Shown here piece by piece: positions 1 to 9,974 of a stretch of DNA of 64,000 nucleotides. The translations under genes and the position numbers were made by a program. The notes below the pieces were generated by a model. That model had not been told where the DNA came from. It was given only the letters and a program-made list of their open reading frames with translations, and searched no databases. Each line of letters begins with the position of its first letter. Position 1 is the first letter of the stretch. The stretch comes from Adiantum capillus-veneris (Eukaryota; Streptophyta; Polypodiopsida; Polypodiales; Pteridaceae), in NCBI GenBank assembly GCA_014529385.2, contig CM043961.1:17774478-17838477 (forward strand). Reading direction: 5' to 3'.

Positions 1-473
1 ACACACTCCTCAGTCTCTGTCAGATCTTGGGCAATGAAAACAGGTTTGGACTCTTCTCCTAGGTCTGCTAACTCTATTTCCTCAACTATCAATGGACCGT
101 CATAAACTCCATCGCTCCCATCAATAGGTTTTCTTTGATACACAACCTTACGTTCCTCTGTGGTATAGGATTTCAAAAGTTCAGATGCAGGGTGTAAGTC
201 TGTGGGGTCCTGTTGTTATGTGGACTGTGATTTCACTTCCGATTCCTTTTGTTGTTGAGATAACTCTCGATTTTGTCGTCTCCTTACGGTACGGCTCAAC
301 TTTGTCTTCTCTGTAGCCTCTAGTTGTGCGATGTCAGTGGGTTGTGCACTACACCACATAACGCTTTGAAGGTATTCACCCCAGTTATCTACCAACTTCC
401 AATAAGCATCACAGACCCCTATATGATTAAGCCATTCAGCAGTAGATTTCTTTTCATTTATTCTAGCATGCAC
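1..473 (-). pseudogene. L1 pol: linker between protease and RT (partial)
   Basis: Minus-strand translation of about 200-1 gives a linker with the motifs EERKVV, YDGPL and PVFIAQDL. Element E at the other end of the window has the counterparts EDRKVV, YDGPE and PVYIATDL just before its RT. This shows that L1 and E are related and that RT of L1 should start a short way left of base 1. The stretch 473-216 is an 85-codon open piece in a different frame from the upstream protease. No catalytic residue lies in this piece. Confidence 0.6.
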
Positions 474-699
474 ATTTGCTTGATATTGTTGCCTCTTACA
501 TCTCTTACTCTTCTTGTCTAATTTTCAATTGTGGTCGATCTCTAGTGAAGAGTCACTAGATGAATCGTTTCTTATCTTCTGCTCCCTTGGATAGATTGTC
601 ATCTGGGGTACCACTGGGCCGTGAATGGTTTATCCCCACATTTGCACTAAGATTTAACTCAGATTCTTCATCCTCAGATTCAATTTCAATTGATGAATC

Positions 700-1938
700 C
701 TACCCCAAATCGTGTGGGCTATAGTCTTGTAAGACACTATTGGTTCCAATGCCAGTCAAACCTTCATCTTGTAGGTCATCAGAAGCTATATGCATTGCTT
801 CTAGCATATTGAAGGGCACGAGTGGTGGCATTTCATCCCCCTCAGGTGTTACCCACGTCATCCCCCTATTTCCCCAAGTGTCTATGGTTGTTGCTAGGTG
901 GACCCAATCCACATTGTTCGACTCAGTCATCACAGGTAGTACATCCATATAAGGAGAATCTTCCCCAACATCAGTGTCCGCTTTACACGTGTAACAATAT
1001 TGCAATGGGGCCGAGTAAACTGTGGTGTCAAATCTATGATCAATTATAAACCGTTTTCCTAGAGGATGTGCTCGACCAACTACAAGATCCACTCGAATGA
1101 CAGAATCTTGGAACTGCAAGTAGACATGGTTTTTAGACCAGTTATGCACCATTTTTGCTTCCCTCATGAAAGGATGTCCTAAGATTATCTCCTATGCCTT
1201 AGTGTGCTTGGAGAAATCCATAACAATGAAGGTAATTCTTATTTTATGTCCAAAGACCTTAATCTTGATATCTTCTAGCATCCCAATAGGTTTAACAATA
1301 GACCCATTGGCCATCTTCACTACTATGGTTATGGTCGCAAGATGAGGTCTTCTTATAGTTTCCTAGCAAGTTTTAGTCACAATGCTAACCCCAACGCCAC
1401 CATCAAGGATTCCCTTCACAATTAATCCCTTAGTAGTGATTGATATGGTCACATTGAATTCATCACCCTCAAAGTATTGTCCCAACTTGTTAACAGGTAT
1501 TCCTACCACAAGGTTCTCATCTAGGTTGGGTTGTGGGTCTAAGTGTTCCTCCTCTATTGGCATCTCCATAGCTCCATCCATCTATGCAAATTGTGGTAGC
1601 CCAAACTTCAGTTCTCCATTGAGGAAGGCTCAAAGAGGTGAGACTAGCTCAGGGTTTTTATATAGTTTGGACATGATGGTGGTTCTAACTTCTGAAGACA
1701 TGAAATACATTAATTTGGCAATGTTTAACGGAACCTTTTGGAGTTCAGTCCCTTGACATGGGGAAGATGGGATCTCCATTTCTTCGATAGGATCCAATAG
1801 TCCCTCTGTAAACATTCTTTCCATCAAGAAGTGAGTACGCCCACTTTCCCATGACTTTAAGTCACTTTCTTCTTGGATGACACTAGGTATGGCTAAGGGT
1901 CTATGGACTTGGTGAGGTTTTTGTTGCATACAGAACAC
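700..1938 (-). pseudogene. L1 pol: degenerate retropepsin (aspartic protease)
   Basis: Three open pieces (1938-1630, 1581-1363, 1167-700) lie in one frame separated by stops. The piece at 1581-1363 has VGIPVNKLGQYFEGDEF followed by ILDGGVGVSIVTK, where a retropepsin normally has DSGA; the catalytic Asp is kept but Ser is replaced by Gly. Further on, the ILGHPFM motif matches the conserved hydrophobic-hydrophobic-Gly motif of the family. Element D carries a better preserved homologue at 51834-51148 with DSGAG. In a live element this enzyme would process the Gag-Pol precursor; here stops make that impossible. Confidence 0.65.
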
Positions 1939-2214
1939 TGTGTCTATAATCTGGATCTACCTAGGTGCTGGTTCTAGATCCCTTTGGGTAACTTCTACCA
2001 AACTCCTTAATTGCTTGACTCGCTCGATCTACTCGTTAGGGTTTGGATAAGTTCCTATATTCTTCTTCGATTCTAGCCATTGTGGCTCATGAAGATGTTT
2101 CTTGTTGGTTTCTATCTTAGTGGTCTTTTTGGTCTCCATGGTTTCTCTTGAATCAGAATCCTCTTCAGCGTCGTTCATACATACAAGGTCGTCACCAGTC
2201 CCTATGTTGATCGT

Positions 2215-3216
2215 TTAATTGGGGTTTGACTTCACTGTTTTTTGCAATCTCTTCCTTCGTGTTTTCTTCTTTTTTTGAGATTGGGCAATTGATGTCGTTT
2301 CTCTTTCCTCAAGAATATAATTTTGTTTTTGGAGCGATCGTGTGAGTACGTTTACTGGTACCACTGGTGTACTTTGTGATGGCTCCTCGATAACCTCAAT
2401 CAAGTTTAATGGCGTGATCTTCTGTGCATTTGGATTATTTGGACATTGGGCAATCAAATGATCTATGCCACATTGATTACACATGAGTATCGACATTGTA
2501 GACGTGCTTGCTTGATTGGTTTTCATTAGTGTGGTGTTGTTTTGTAGCCTTATAGGACACTCGGCCACACGATGTGGACCTCCACACTAATAGCATCTCT
2601 TGCAGCAAGAGCAACTACTTGATAGACATGTTTGACTTGTCTAGTCCTCCATGTAGTATTGTGGACTTTCTTCAAGTGCATCCATCCCATAGGCAATATT
2701 AGGGTCTATATCTTCCTCATAGCCTTCCAAACAAGCAATAGATGACTCACAACCCACTTGATTCACTAAAGTGATTCTCGGATGTGGTGGTTGTGGTCCT
2801 AGCACTGGAGGTGGTAAGGGTGTTCTTTGAACAACATTCGGGGCCCTAGGGACCATGTGTTGTGATGTTTGTTCAAGAGGTGGGGCCAGCATCAATGTAG
2901 GCACTCGAGGTGTGTCTGTCCATGCTAAGGTTGGTCTATTGGCCATCGCGTGCTTAAATACTATGCAATGCTTAGCTTGATGGCCATATCTCCCATAGGC
3001 ATTGCAGTTCCCGTTGAATTTTACTCTAAAAGTAGGGCATTCACTGGTACTATGCGGTCCATAGTATATTGAGCACCATTGTTGCTCCCTTCTTGGATAC
3101 ATATAATTGTTTTGCGGAGCACAATTGTCTCTAAGAATTTCTTGAATGGCCTTGGTGAGATCTGCTAAAGTCATCTCATATATCTTTGGCTCCTTAGCAA
3201 TAGGCTTTAGGGTCAT
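2215..3216 (-). pseudogene. L1 gag C-terminus: array of CCHC-like zinc knuckles
   Basis: Four knuckle-like motifs can be seen: CSIYYGPHSTSEC and CNAYGRYGHQAKHC (each with the second Cys replaced), one near 2590-2550 with a stop inside it (CY-stop-CGGPHRVAEC), and CNQCGIDHLIAQC at about 2490-2450. Zinc knuckles in retroelement nucleocapsid bind genomic RNA during packaging. Most Ty3 elements carry one or two, so four is many, although two look unable to hold zinc. Proline-rich sequence separates the second and third. The region is in frame with gag upstream and protease downstream, with stops at 2641 and near 2590. Confidence 0.6.
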
Positions 3217-3513
3217 TGGCTGATGCCCTGATGCTTACGAGCTAATATATTTAGGCTCAACAGACACTCTTTCTCCTTGAATCATTAAATTATCCTCCAA
3301 TTGGATCGCATTGGTGGTGACTGCTTCCCAAGTGGTGATACCTCTAATGACTAGGCCATTGTAGATATCCTCATGTCGTAATCACCTAATGAATCTATCA
3401 AGCAATTGATTATTATTGAAGCGCTCATTTGGATTATAATGAGAATTCAAATGCTTCAAGAGACTAATAAAGTCCCTCACCTACTCTCCTTCCTCTCGTT
3501 GGGCTTTCTAGAG

Positions 3514-5247
3514 CTAAGAGGCTACACCCCAAAGCACTCCCTCTCGTTTGTATTCTTTTAAGAACAGTCTCCTAAGAGTAGGGTAATTTTTTTTTTCTTC
3601 CACCCTTAGGGTTCTATACCAATCCCCAGCCTTCCCACTTAAGGTTAGTCTTAAAGAATTACTCTTATGCAGGTCATTGTGTTCTCCTAGAGAATTGCAT
3701 ATTTGTTCAAACACTTCGATATGCTTTCTCACATCCCCGTCTCCACTAAATTTTTGTGTGAGCTTGGCTATTTGCACTGCTTTACTTCTAGGTTCTCTAT
3801 CAGGCGTGTTACACATATTCTCAGCAATAGATCGACCGATAGCTTGAGCAAATGTTGCCAGGTCACCTAAGTGAGCAGGCACCGTGGGTGAAGGCGCTCC
3901 AGAGACTACATGTGGAGTAAATATTGGCATTAGGCTTGGCGCATAGGAAGCCCTTGGGTTCCACATTTGGTACATTGTTGTGCCATCTGGTAGCCCAAAG
4001 TTCATATATGTGGCCCTATGCATAGAAGACGTCGGATGTGACATGCTAATGCTAGCCGGTATGGTCCCATGGAAATAAGAACTTGGGTATTGTGGTTGTG
4101 AAGCATAGGTTGTTGAAACAATGGGAGGGGTAGGGGGTACATGAGTGCGATGATCCATAGGTGCATACGATTGGTACACACTTGTAGGGGCAGTTGTCGG
4201 CATTGAGCTACCATGTAGCGGTGCTTTACTAATAAATGAGGTCCATGGTGTGTTTCTTGGCATGCCCATCATTGGGGTAGGCATGGTAGCCGTGGTGTCA
4301 TCAAGGGAGAGATGAGCTAGACTTGAAAAAGTAAAGCTATCACTTGTGGGCTCAGATTGCACTGAGGCCCTTGGCGAAACAACATATGGGGGATCCATCG
4401 GACTTACCGAGGGAGTCTCCATTTGCGATAAGGTTGGTTTTTTAGCCTTCCTTGTATCCAAGAATCTCTGAGAACCATTGAAGGCATGTGGATCCCCTTG
4501 TTCTGTCTCTCTAGCTCAATAACCCTATGGATGATCTCACGAAATCTTTGTTGTTGATCCTCCACACTAGTAGCACCTGTTGTGGATTCTAGGATATCTA
4601 ACCAACCCACGTGATAGGTGTGACTTGTGTATACGTCGGTTAGAGTTTCCATTTGTAGTTCATACTCCTAGTTCTCATTTAGGAATGATCCATCTAGGCT
4701 TGAGGTGCTAGGGGTGTCCTTTGAACTAGATGCAATGTGGCTCTCTATGGGTTGATCCTTAGTGGTCGTTAATTCAGGAGCACTCGATTTCTCTCCTAGC
4801 AAAGATATTGACATAGGGGCTTTCGCTTTTAACCCTCTTTGTTGCTCCGCCTTGCAATGAATGGAGTATTCACATGAATTCTCTAAGGGCATAGAGTCTA
4901 CGTTGGTCATGAATGGAGAATTTACTCCCCCCTCATTTACATCATTAGCTCCATGTTCGGAGAGAGTGGCTCTACTAAAGGTTTCCTTCAAGCGGCTAAG
5001 CAACACTCGGTCCGGATCGTGGGCCCATCGCATGTATTTCTTGGCTTGAGCTATCAGGATTAGGCATTGGGTAGCCCTCCATGATGTTGTAGTCAAAGGA
5101 AGAGTCACTAGATGCTATATGCGGGTTCAGAGTTGTACTACCTTGGGTTCCCGCTGAGGGCCTAGAGCCTAAGGTAGAGGAATAATGAGTGTCCGCATAA
5201 ACGGAGACACTCTTGATGTGTATTGTAGGTGCATGTGACCTCGACAC
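3514..5247 (-). pseudogene. L1 gag (capsid region), broken
   Basis: Open pieces 5247-4996, 5108-4668, 4652-4404 and 4461-3514 overlap in two frames, so at least two frameshifts are present. The N-terminal two thirds is Ser/Pro/Thr/Met-rich low-complexity sequence. The C-terminal part has the retrotransposon Gag signature: KAVQIAKLTQKFSGDGD, then LTLSGKAGDWYRTL and PTLRRLFLKEYKRE, the usual W-Y and F-F-Y spacing of plant Ty3 capsid. In-frame sequence after the stop at 3514 still resembles gag, so the product was longer. It would form the virus-like particle; now non-functional. Confidence 0.7.
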
Positions 5248-5818
5248 TCTAGAGGTGTTGGTGAGTGCCCGTGGAGGCCGCTCACCTAGTTTTTTAGGTG
5301 TTTATAACCCAATTTTTTGTGTGTTTTTGGTCCCTTTTTTTAACTGAGCCAGAGAATATGGCGTGCGATAGCTCAAAATGAGCGTCTTGGCTAGGGGGAT
5401 GTGCCATGCTTTACAAGCCCTGTTTCGGTTACGTACAGCCCTTGGAATCCTAAAACTAGTCTTTTCCTAGGTGGGGAGAGAGCTAGAACTAGTAAGTCCA
5501 AAGGGTGAGTGTGAAGGGGATGGTGGAGGACTTGACGAACTTGTCCCACATGCCCGCATTCCCTCTTGTGAGGGTAGGGTATATATATAAGAGTGAGTCT
5601 AGTATATATCATAAGAAGAGGATTGAATCTTGGGCTTGGGGAAATGATTCTGATCCCAATCCAAAATTTTCGTAGAGCACACTCATATCTCACGCTTAAC
5701 TATTTTTGATTTTTTTTTTGGCTAGTTGCTGTACGCGGTTTCGGTGGCCTTTTTGGGCCATACACACACACAAATTTTTTCTTGCTCACCTAACTAACCT
5801 AACCTTATCTCTTCTGTA

Positions 5819-5945
5819 GATTATCTACTCTACTAACTAAGCTAACTACTCTGCTAACTAAGCTTATCTACTCTACTAACTAAGCTAACTACTCTGCTAA
5901 CTAAGTTTATCTACTCTGCTAACTAAGCTTATCTACTCTGCTAAG
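5819..5945. repeat. Minisatellite of about 21 bp in L1 leader
   Basis: About six imperfect copies of a unit like CTACTCTGCTAACTAAGCTTA lie head to tail, some with CTACTCTACTAACTAAGCTAA. They fall in the untranslated leader of L1 between the primer site and gag. The rest of the leader (5248-6270) shows no convincing reading frame. Confidence 0.75.
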
Positions 5946-6271
5946 TGCTTACTCTTTCACTACCTAACACACTAACTACTAGCTGTGCATCTAATAAACT
6001 GTAAAAAAGCAGACATTGACAGAAAACAAGCTATTCACTAACTATGTAAAGACTATGTGTAACCAGACATTAACAGAAAACACTCATTCACTACTAACTA
6101 CTAACTGTGCAAATTATAAAAAATTGTGTAAAAGCAGACATTGGCAGAAAACAAAGATTAGGCAAGAAATTAAAGCTTGCAGAAAAAAACTTCTTCTTCT
6201 TCCTCTTCCTTCCTAACACAAACACTCAGAAAAGAAGCACACAGTGCCTCTTGAGCTTAGTGTAGGGCGAT

Positions 6272-6289
6272 TCTCCGGTAACGGTGCCA
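6272..6289 (-). other. L1 primer-binding site, tRNA-Asp type
   Basis: On the minus strand this reads TGGCACCGTTACCGGAGA, matching the complement of the plant tRNA-Asp 3' end (TGGCGCCGTTGCCGGGGA, from general knowledge) with three transition differences. It follows the LTR end by four bases (TTTT on the minus strand), the usual arrangement in Athila/Tat elements. It fixes the element's orientation and the LTR border. Confidence 0.8.
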
Positions 6290-6293
6290 AAAA

Positions 6294-6533
6294 TGTGGGC
6301 TTTCGCCGCACATATCGAAGAAAGGACCTTGCCTAGCACTGTGTGCGAGCCACAGATGGCTCCAAGCACGCAACTAGCCTAAACTAGTAAGCTCAATGAT
6401 GGCGATGGTATGTCACTCACCACTCTACGCTTGCTGTCGTGGAGGATTCCTTGCCGCAAAGAAGAAGGAGCCGCCCCTGCGCCACGCTCAACCGCTTCTT
6501 CGCCGCTGTGTCGTCATCGCAATGCTCGATCAC

Positions 6534-6588
<55 letters not shown>

Positions 6589-6807
6589 TGCGTTGGCCTC
6601 AGCCTCCCCCTGGGTGAGGGGCTGCCTTGTGGGGAGGTGTTAACACACAACCCTTCCCCTCAACCAACACCACTCCGACCTATGACTGCAACAATGATTT
6701 TATTCCTGACTATGCCTCTGACTTTGTCAACACCCATCTCTGCTATCCAAGCTACCTCTACCCAACTAAATCTGCATTGAGCGCTAGTAGTGCTACCCTG
6801 GGTAGCA
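6294..6807 (-). repeat. L1 5' LTR
   Basis: In plus orientation the segment begins TG directly beside the primer site and ends CA at 6807, where sequence homologous to the chromovirus LTR starts (6811 onward matches 21219 onward). The outer end forms a 17-bp perfect hairpin (6791-6807, TGCTACCC-T-GGGTAGCA). It holds a (CT)24 tract. The partner LTR is outside the window, so the length of 514 bp rests on these two borders only. Confidence 0.6.
6537..6585. repeat. (CT)24 microsatellite inside L1 LTR
   Basis: Uninterrupted CT dinucleotides, reading as (GA)n in the sense direction of the element. Confidence 0.95.
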
Positions 6808-7051
6808 TCTTAAGCTTGCCATCTTCTCCATCTTCATTACTATGCTATTATGTATGCTACCAAGAAGAGTGATGATAAGTGAGGAACTAATTCTTTCTCC
6901 TATGAAATGTTTCTTCTTCCTCTTCCCTGTCCTCATTCCCTTCTAGCTCTCTCCACCTTTGAAGGTGTTTGAGGTCTTGGGACAGAGGCTTGGGATAGTT
7001 AATGCTTTCCACAAAGTTTATATTATGCTTGTGATGCATGAAGCTTTCCAT

Positions 7052-7503
7052 TAGGAAGAGAATGGGGTCTATGAGGGCCTCTTTATTTGGCAATTTAAGG
7101 AAGTCAAACCTTTAGTATTAAGAAAGTAATCCAATGACAGTTTTTGAATTCAAATTAAAAAAACGGCTTGTTTATTTGAATTCAAATTTTCCCCCCCAAA
7201 ATGGAATTTAAAATCTAGCAGGTAAAACCATATCATGTAGCATATCTATAAAAAGAGCCCGACGCATAGATTGCAGATCTATGATCTCCACTCAAATCAA
7301 AGATCATATGTGGGAGTTATGGAAGGCCAAAAATCATAAAATTTTCCACCTTCATTTTGGGGGGGAAAGTGCATCCTTTGACCACTCTTACACAACCACC
7401 ATTCTTGCACACATGGCATACACCTATTCGTCAAAATGTTAATCACCTACATAAGCTCATGGCAAATAAAGAGGCCCTCCTACATCCCATCCTCTTCCTA
7501 ATA
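7052..7503. mobile_element. Small non-autonomous DNA transposon (MITE-like)
   Basis: The ends form an inverted repeat of about 42 bp (around 7050-7094 versus 7502-7458; both contain GAGGGCCTCTTTATTTG). CAT flanks both sides (7049-7051 and 7504-7506). The 3' LTR has the empty site with one CAT at 21458-21460, so the insertion and its 3-bp target duplication are directly seen. The interior (about 450 bp) has no credible ORF. The superfamily is not clear; 3-bp duplications occur in PIF/Harbinger and CACTA groups. Confidence 0.7.
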
Positions 7504-7680
7504 CATCTTCATTGCATCACCTAGGTCTCAAGGAACACAAAGATTGTATTGTAACAAGTCTCTCTTGATGGGAGAAACTATAATAAAAAGGCCTATTGGA
7601 GGGGGGACCGGCACCACATAAATCCGGTCCTCAACTCTTGTCATGTTCTCTAAACTCTCTCTCTTGAAAAAGTATTGTTC

Positions 7681-7854
7681 ATGCCAAGTTAACTAAATGC
7701 TATGTTTATGTTGCTACCATCAATTATGTTCACCTTCTATGCTCACATAGTAATTTCACAAAAGTAAATGCCAAGTTAACTAAATGCTATGTTTATGTTG
7801 CTACCATCAATTATGTTCACCTTCTATGCTCACATAGTAATTTCACAAAAGTAC
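7681..7854 (+). repeat. 87-bp tandem duplication in chromovirus 5' LTR
   Basis: Copies 7681-7767 and 7768-7854 differ at one base. The 3' LTR has a single copy of the region (around 21636-21704), so the duplication happened after integration and is recent relative to LTR divergence. Confidence 0.9.
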
Positions 7855-7903
7855 TCTCTCTACTTTCCGCTACTCTCAAGTTAATAGGCCAATTCCATTG
7901 CAT

Positions 7904-7915
7904 TGGTATTAGAGC
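7904..7915 (+). other. Chromovirus primer-binding site (tRNA-iMet type)
   Basis: TGGTATTAGAGC differs by one base from the canonical plant TGGTATCAGAGC complement of initiator tRNA-Met. It lies one base after the LTR end (CA at 7901-7902). Confidence 0.75.
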
Positions 7916-8684
7916 ATTTGGTTTCTCTTTTCTTGCTTAAGAAGAGAGTTCCTTAACACTAGAATGGTAACCTAACAGGACATAAAAGTGTCCTTTCAGG
8001 GTTTTGGGAAAAATTTCCAAAACCATAGTAGATCCACTCATTTTGAAAAATCCTTTCATGAGCTTATAGTTCAATAACTACTACATATGGAAAAAATGAG
8101 AAACTTGTAATTTTTCTCATTCCTTGGTCACTACAAGCCTCCAAAGTTCATGGACTAGTGCATTTTGCCCAAAACAGTAATTTCTTACGGTTGATTGCAT
8201 ATAAATAAGAGTGGAGATTTTTGTAGGACATGAGATAAAATGCCCCGTTAACTTCAATGGGTTGGTGACCAAAAAATATGGTTGCTTTTACCTCACTAAT
8301 TTTTTTTTGGGAAAAAACAATAGGTACAAAAAAGTTGCATTTTTGCCATTCTGCGGACCTATCATAAAAGTTTCTATAGTCATGCTCAATACAGATACTA
8401 GATACATGTTTTCTTAGTTCCCTTTGGGCCTTTGGATTCAAAAGGATCCATGGAGCATGTCAAAAGGATAATGGATCTCTTACAATTGGAACCTTGGGGG
8501 CAATGATAAAGTGCTAAATACAGCAAACATGAAAAAACTGGGTTTAGCATTATGACCTCTAGAAACCCATAGAAACTATTCAATATCTAGCCAAGTTTGT
8601 AGTCTATGATTAGATATGGTCACTACCTACAAAATACACACAATTGGCCTAAGAAACTAGCAATATTGAGAAAGTTATACTTGC

Positions 8685-8876
8685 TGTTGGGGTATAAAGC
8701 CCAATGTGGTCGCCAAGGTAAGTGGGAGGGCCGCCAGGTATGTACACATATTCTTTTGTTAAAACCTAATAAGAACTCACTATGCTCTACACATTACAGT
8801 AGAGCGAGTTCACCATATCATCGTGCTCTTCTTCTCGCACTCTCTCTCGCGTCGCACTTCCGCTCATATTCCTTTA
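8685..8876 (+). repeat. Copia 5' LTR
   Basis: 192 bp beginning TGTTGGGG with TATAAAG close to its start. The last two bases are TA here and CG in the 3' copy, each one transition from the expected CA. Confidence 0.9.
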
Positions 8877-8878
8877 AC

Positions 8879-8890
8879 TGGTATCAGAGC
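8879..8890 (+). other. Copia primer-binding site (tRNA-iMet)
   Basis: TGGTATCAGAGC, an exact match to the standard plant initiator tRNA-Met primer site, two bases after the LTR. Confidence 0.95.
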
Positions 8891-9974
8891 TCAGATCGAG
8901 TCTCGGGGCAGCACTGCAGGAGGCTAGAGTCACCAGCTCAAATTGGAGTGGAATTCGACAGGCGAAGACACGGCCCCAAATCCTGTGGGATCGCTCGAAG
9001 GGCTTGGTGTTCTCAGAATTTCATTCTGAGGTCATCTCGGCCACCGTTCGGCTTCGACAAAGGTCTGCGCAGGCCATTTTCGACTACGTGGTCTCGGCGG
9101 GTGCAGATCCGACTCTGCAAATTTGGGGTTTTCGGCCTACGACTGCAGGTGTTGAGGATATGGACACTCCCAGAGTGTTGATTTGTGGCTGTCTACACAT
9201 CGAAGGACGGCTCACAGTTCTTGGAGGCATGTCACATACAACACGGGCGCATCTACACACAGACTGTAGGCGACATCCACTAGTTCATCAGGTAGCTTGT
9301 GTTTGCTGCTTGATATTCCAGATTTCATCCTGACATGCAGGTACTTCCACATGGGATGTATTGTCAGAGATGATGTATGTCTGTTGAGGGTTTGCTGGCT
9401 GTGAGTCACGCAGCAAACAACCGCCGCAGCGGTTACAGCATACAGTGGGAAATTTGTGGATGTATGACTTTGTGGGAAGTCTATGTACTGTCAGATTTAT
9501 TGCAGCCTTTGTTGAGGGTCGAGTGAGGTTTTATTGAGCTGGGGGATTCTCGAATGTTGAGATCCTTTCGGTGATACAGGTCTTGGAGCGATCCCTCGAG
9601 CACCCTTAGATAGGCAGCTAGGATGTATTGACTGTGAGTTAGACAGTTGGGATTGCATCTTTGCTTTACTGCCGTTGAGTCATTGTCACAGTCTATGCTT
9701 ACAGGACAGTGACAGGACAGTGAGAGACAGTACAGGTCCAGGACAGGTTTACCCGCAGCTTACAGTGTCAGAGAGACAGTGTTTTTTGAGCTGTTTTTTG
9801 GTCTGTTTTTTGAGTACACCAGAGCCATTTTACAAAGGAGACTCTGCCAAAATTTATGCAGAATCTGAAGCTTTCTTGGTTCATTTGACAGGTTGATATT
9901 GGTTCAGAGGTCAGTTTACAGGGGAAACTCTGCCGAATTTTTCCCAGGAAAGTAAACCACTGTGAAGTGTAGCT
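8891..9974 (+). other. Copia untranslated leader
   Basis: About 1.08 kb between primer site and gag start, without a sustained frame in phase with gag. Around 9706-9765 ACAGGACAGTG-type words recur, and two similar blocks (TTACAAAGGAGACTCTGCC near 9830 and TTACAGGGGAAACTCTGCC near 9917) repeat just before the start codon. Such leaders usually hold packaging and dimerisation signals; that role is inferred only. Confidence 0.6.

Larger units (their letters stand above)
1..6807 (-). mobile_element. Ty3/Gypsy LTR retrotransposon L1 (Athila/Tat-type), 5' portion
   Basis: Read on the minus strand the order is 5' LTR (6807-6294), tRNA-Asp primer site, a 1-kb leader, gag, CCHC zinc knuckles, an aspartic protease and the protease-to-RT linker, which runs off the left edge. 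RT, RNase H, integrase and 3' LTR must lie outside the window. Most of the body from 4461 to about 700 reads in one frame broken by stop codons, with a frame change in gag (5108-4404) and another near 473. The tRNA-Asp primer site is characteristic of plant Athila/Tat elements, so that lineage is likely. The element is dead. Its right end abuts an LTR of the neighbouring chromovirus, which suggests it inserted there. Confidence 0.8.
6808..7902 (+). repeat. Chromovirus 5' LTR, 5'-truncated
   Basis: From about 6811 the sequence matches 21219 onward in the 3' LTR, and it ends TTGCA at 7902, one base before the primer site. About 1.03 kb of LTR start present in the 3' copy (20183-21218) is missing here, consistent with L1 having inserted at 6807/6808. 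It carries two later changes absent from the 3' LTR: a DNA transposon at 7052-7503 and a tandem 87-bp duplication at 7681-7854. Confidence 0.75.

Noticed and set aside
5391-5693. 100-codon minus-strand frame in the L1 leader
   Set aside because: No motif, and it lies between the leader repeat and gag; probably chance.
6272-6289. tRNA-Asp gene fragment
   Set aside because: Only the 18 bases of the primer site match; no cloverleaf on either side.
8606-9333. Plus-strand frames across the copia 5' LTR and leader
   Set aside because: They cross the LTR and primer site, so they cannot be genes of the element or host.
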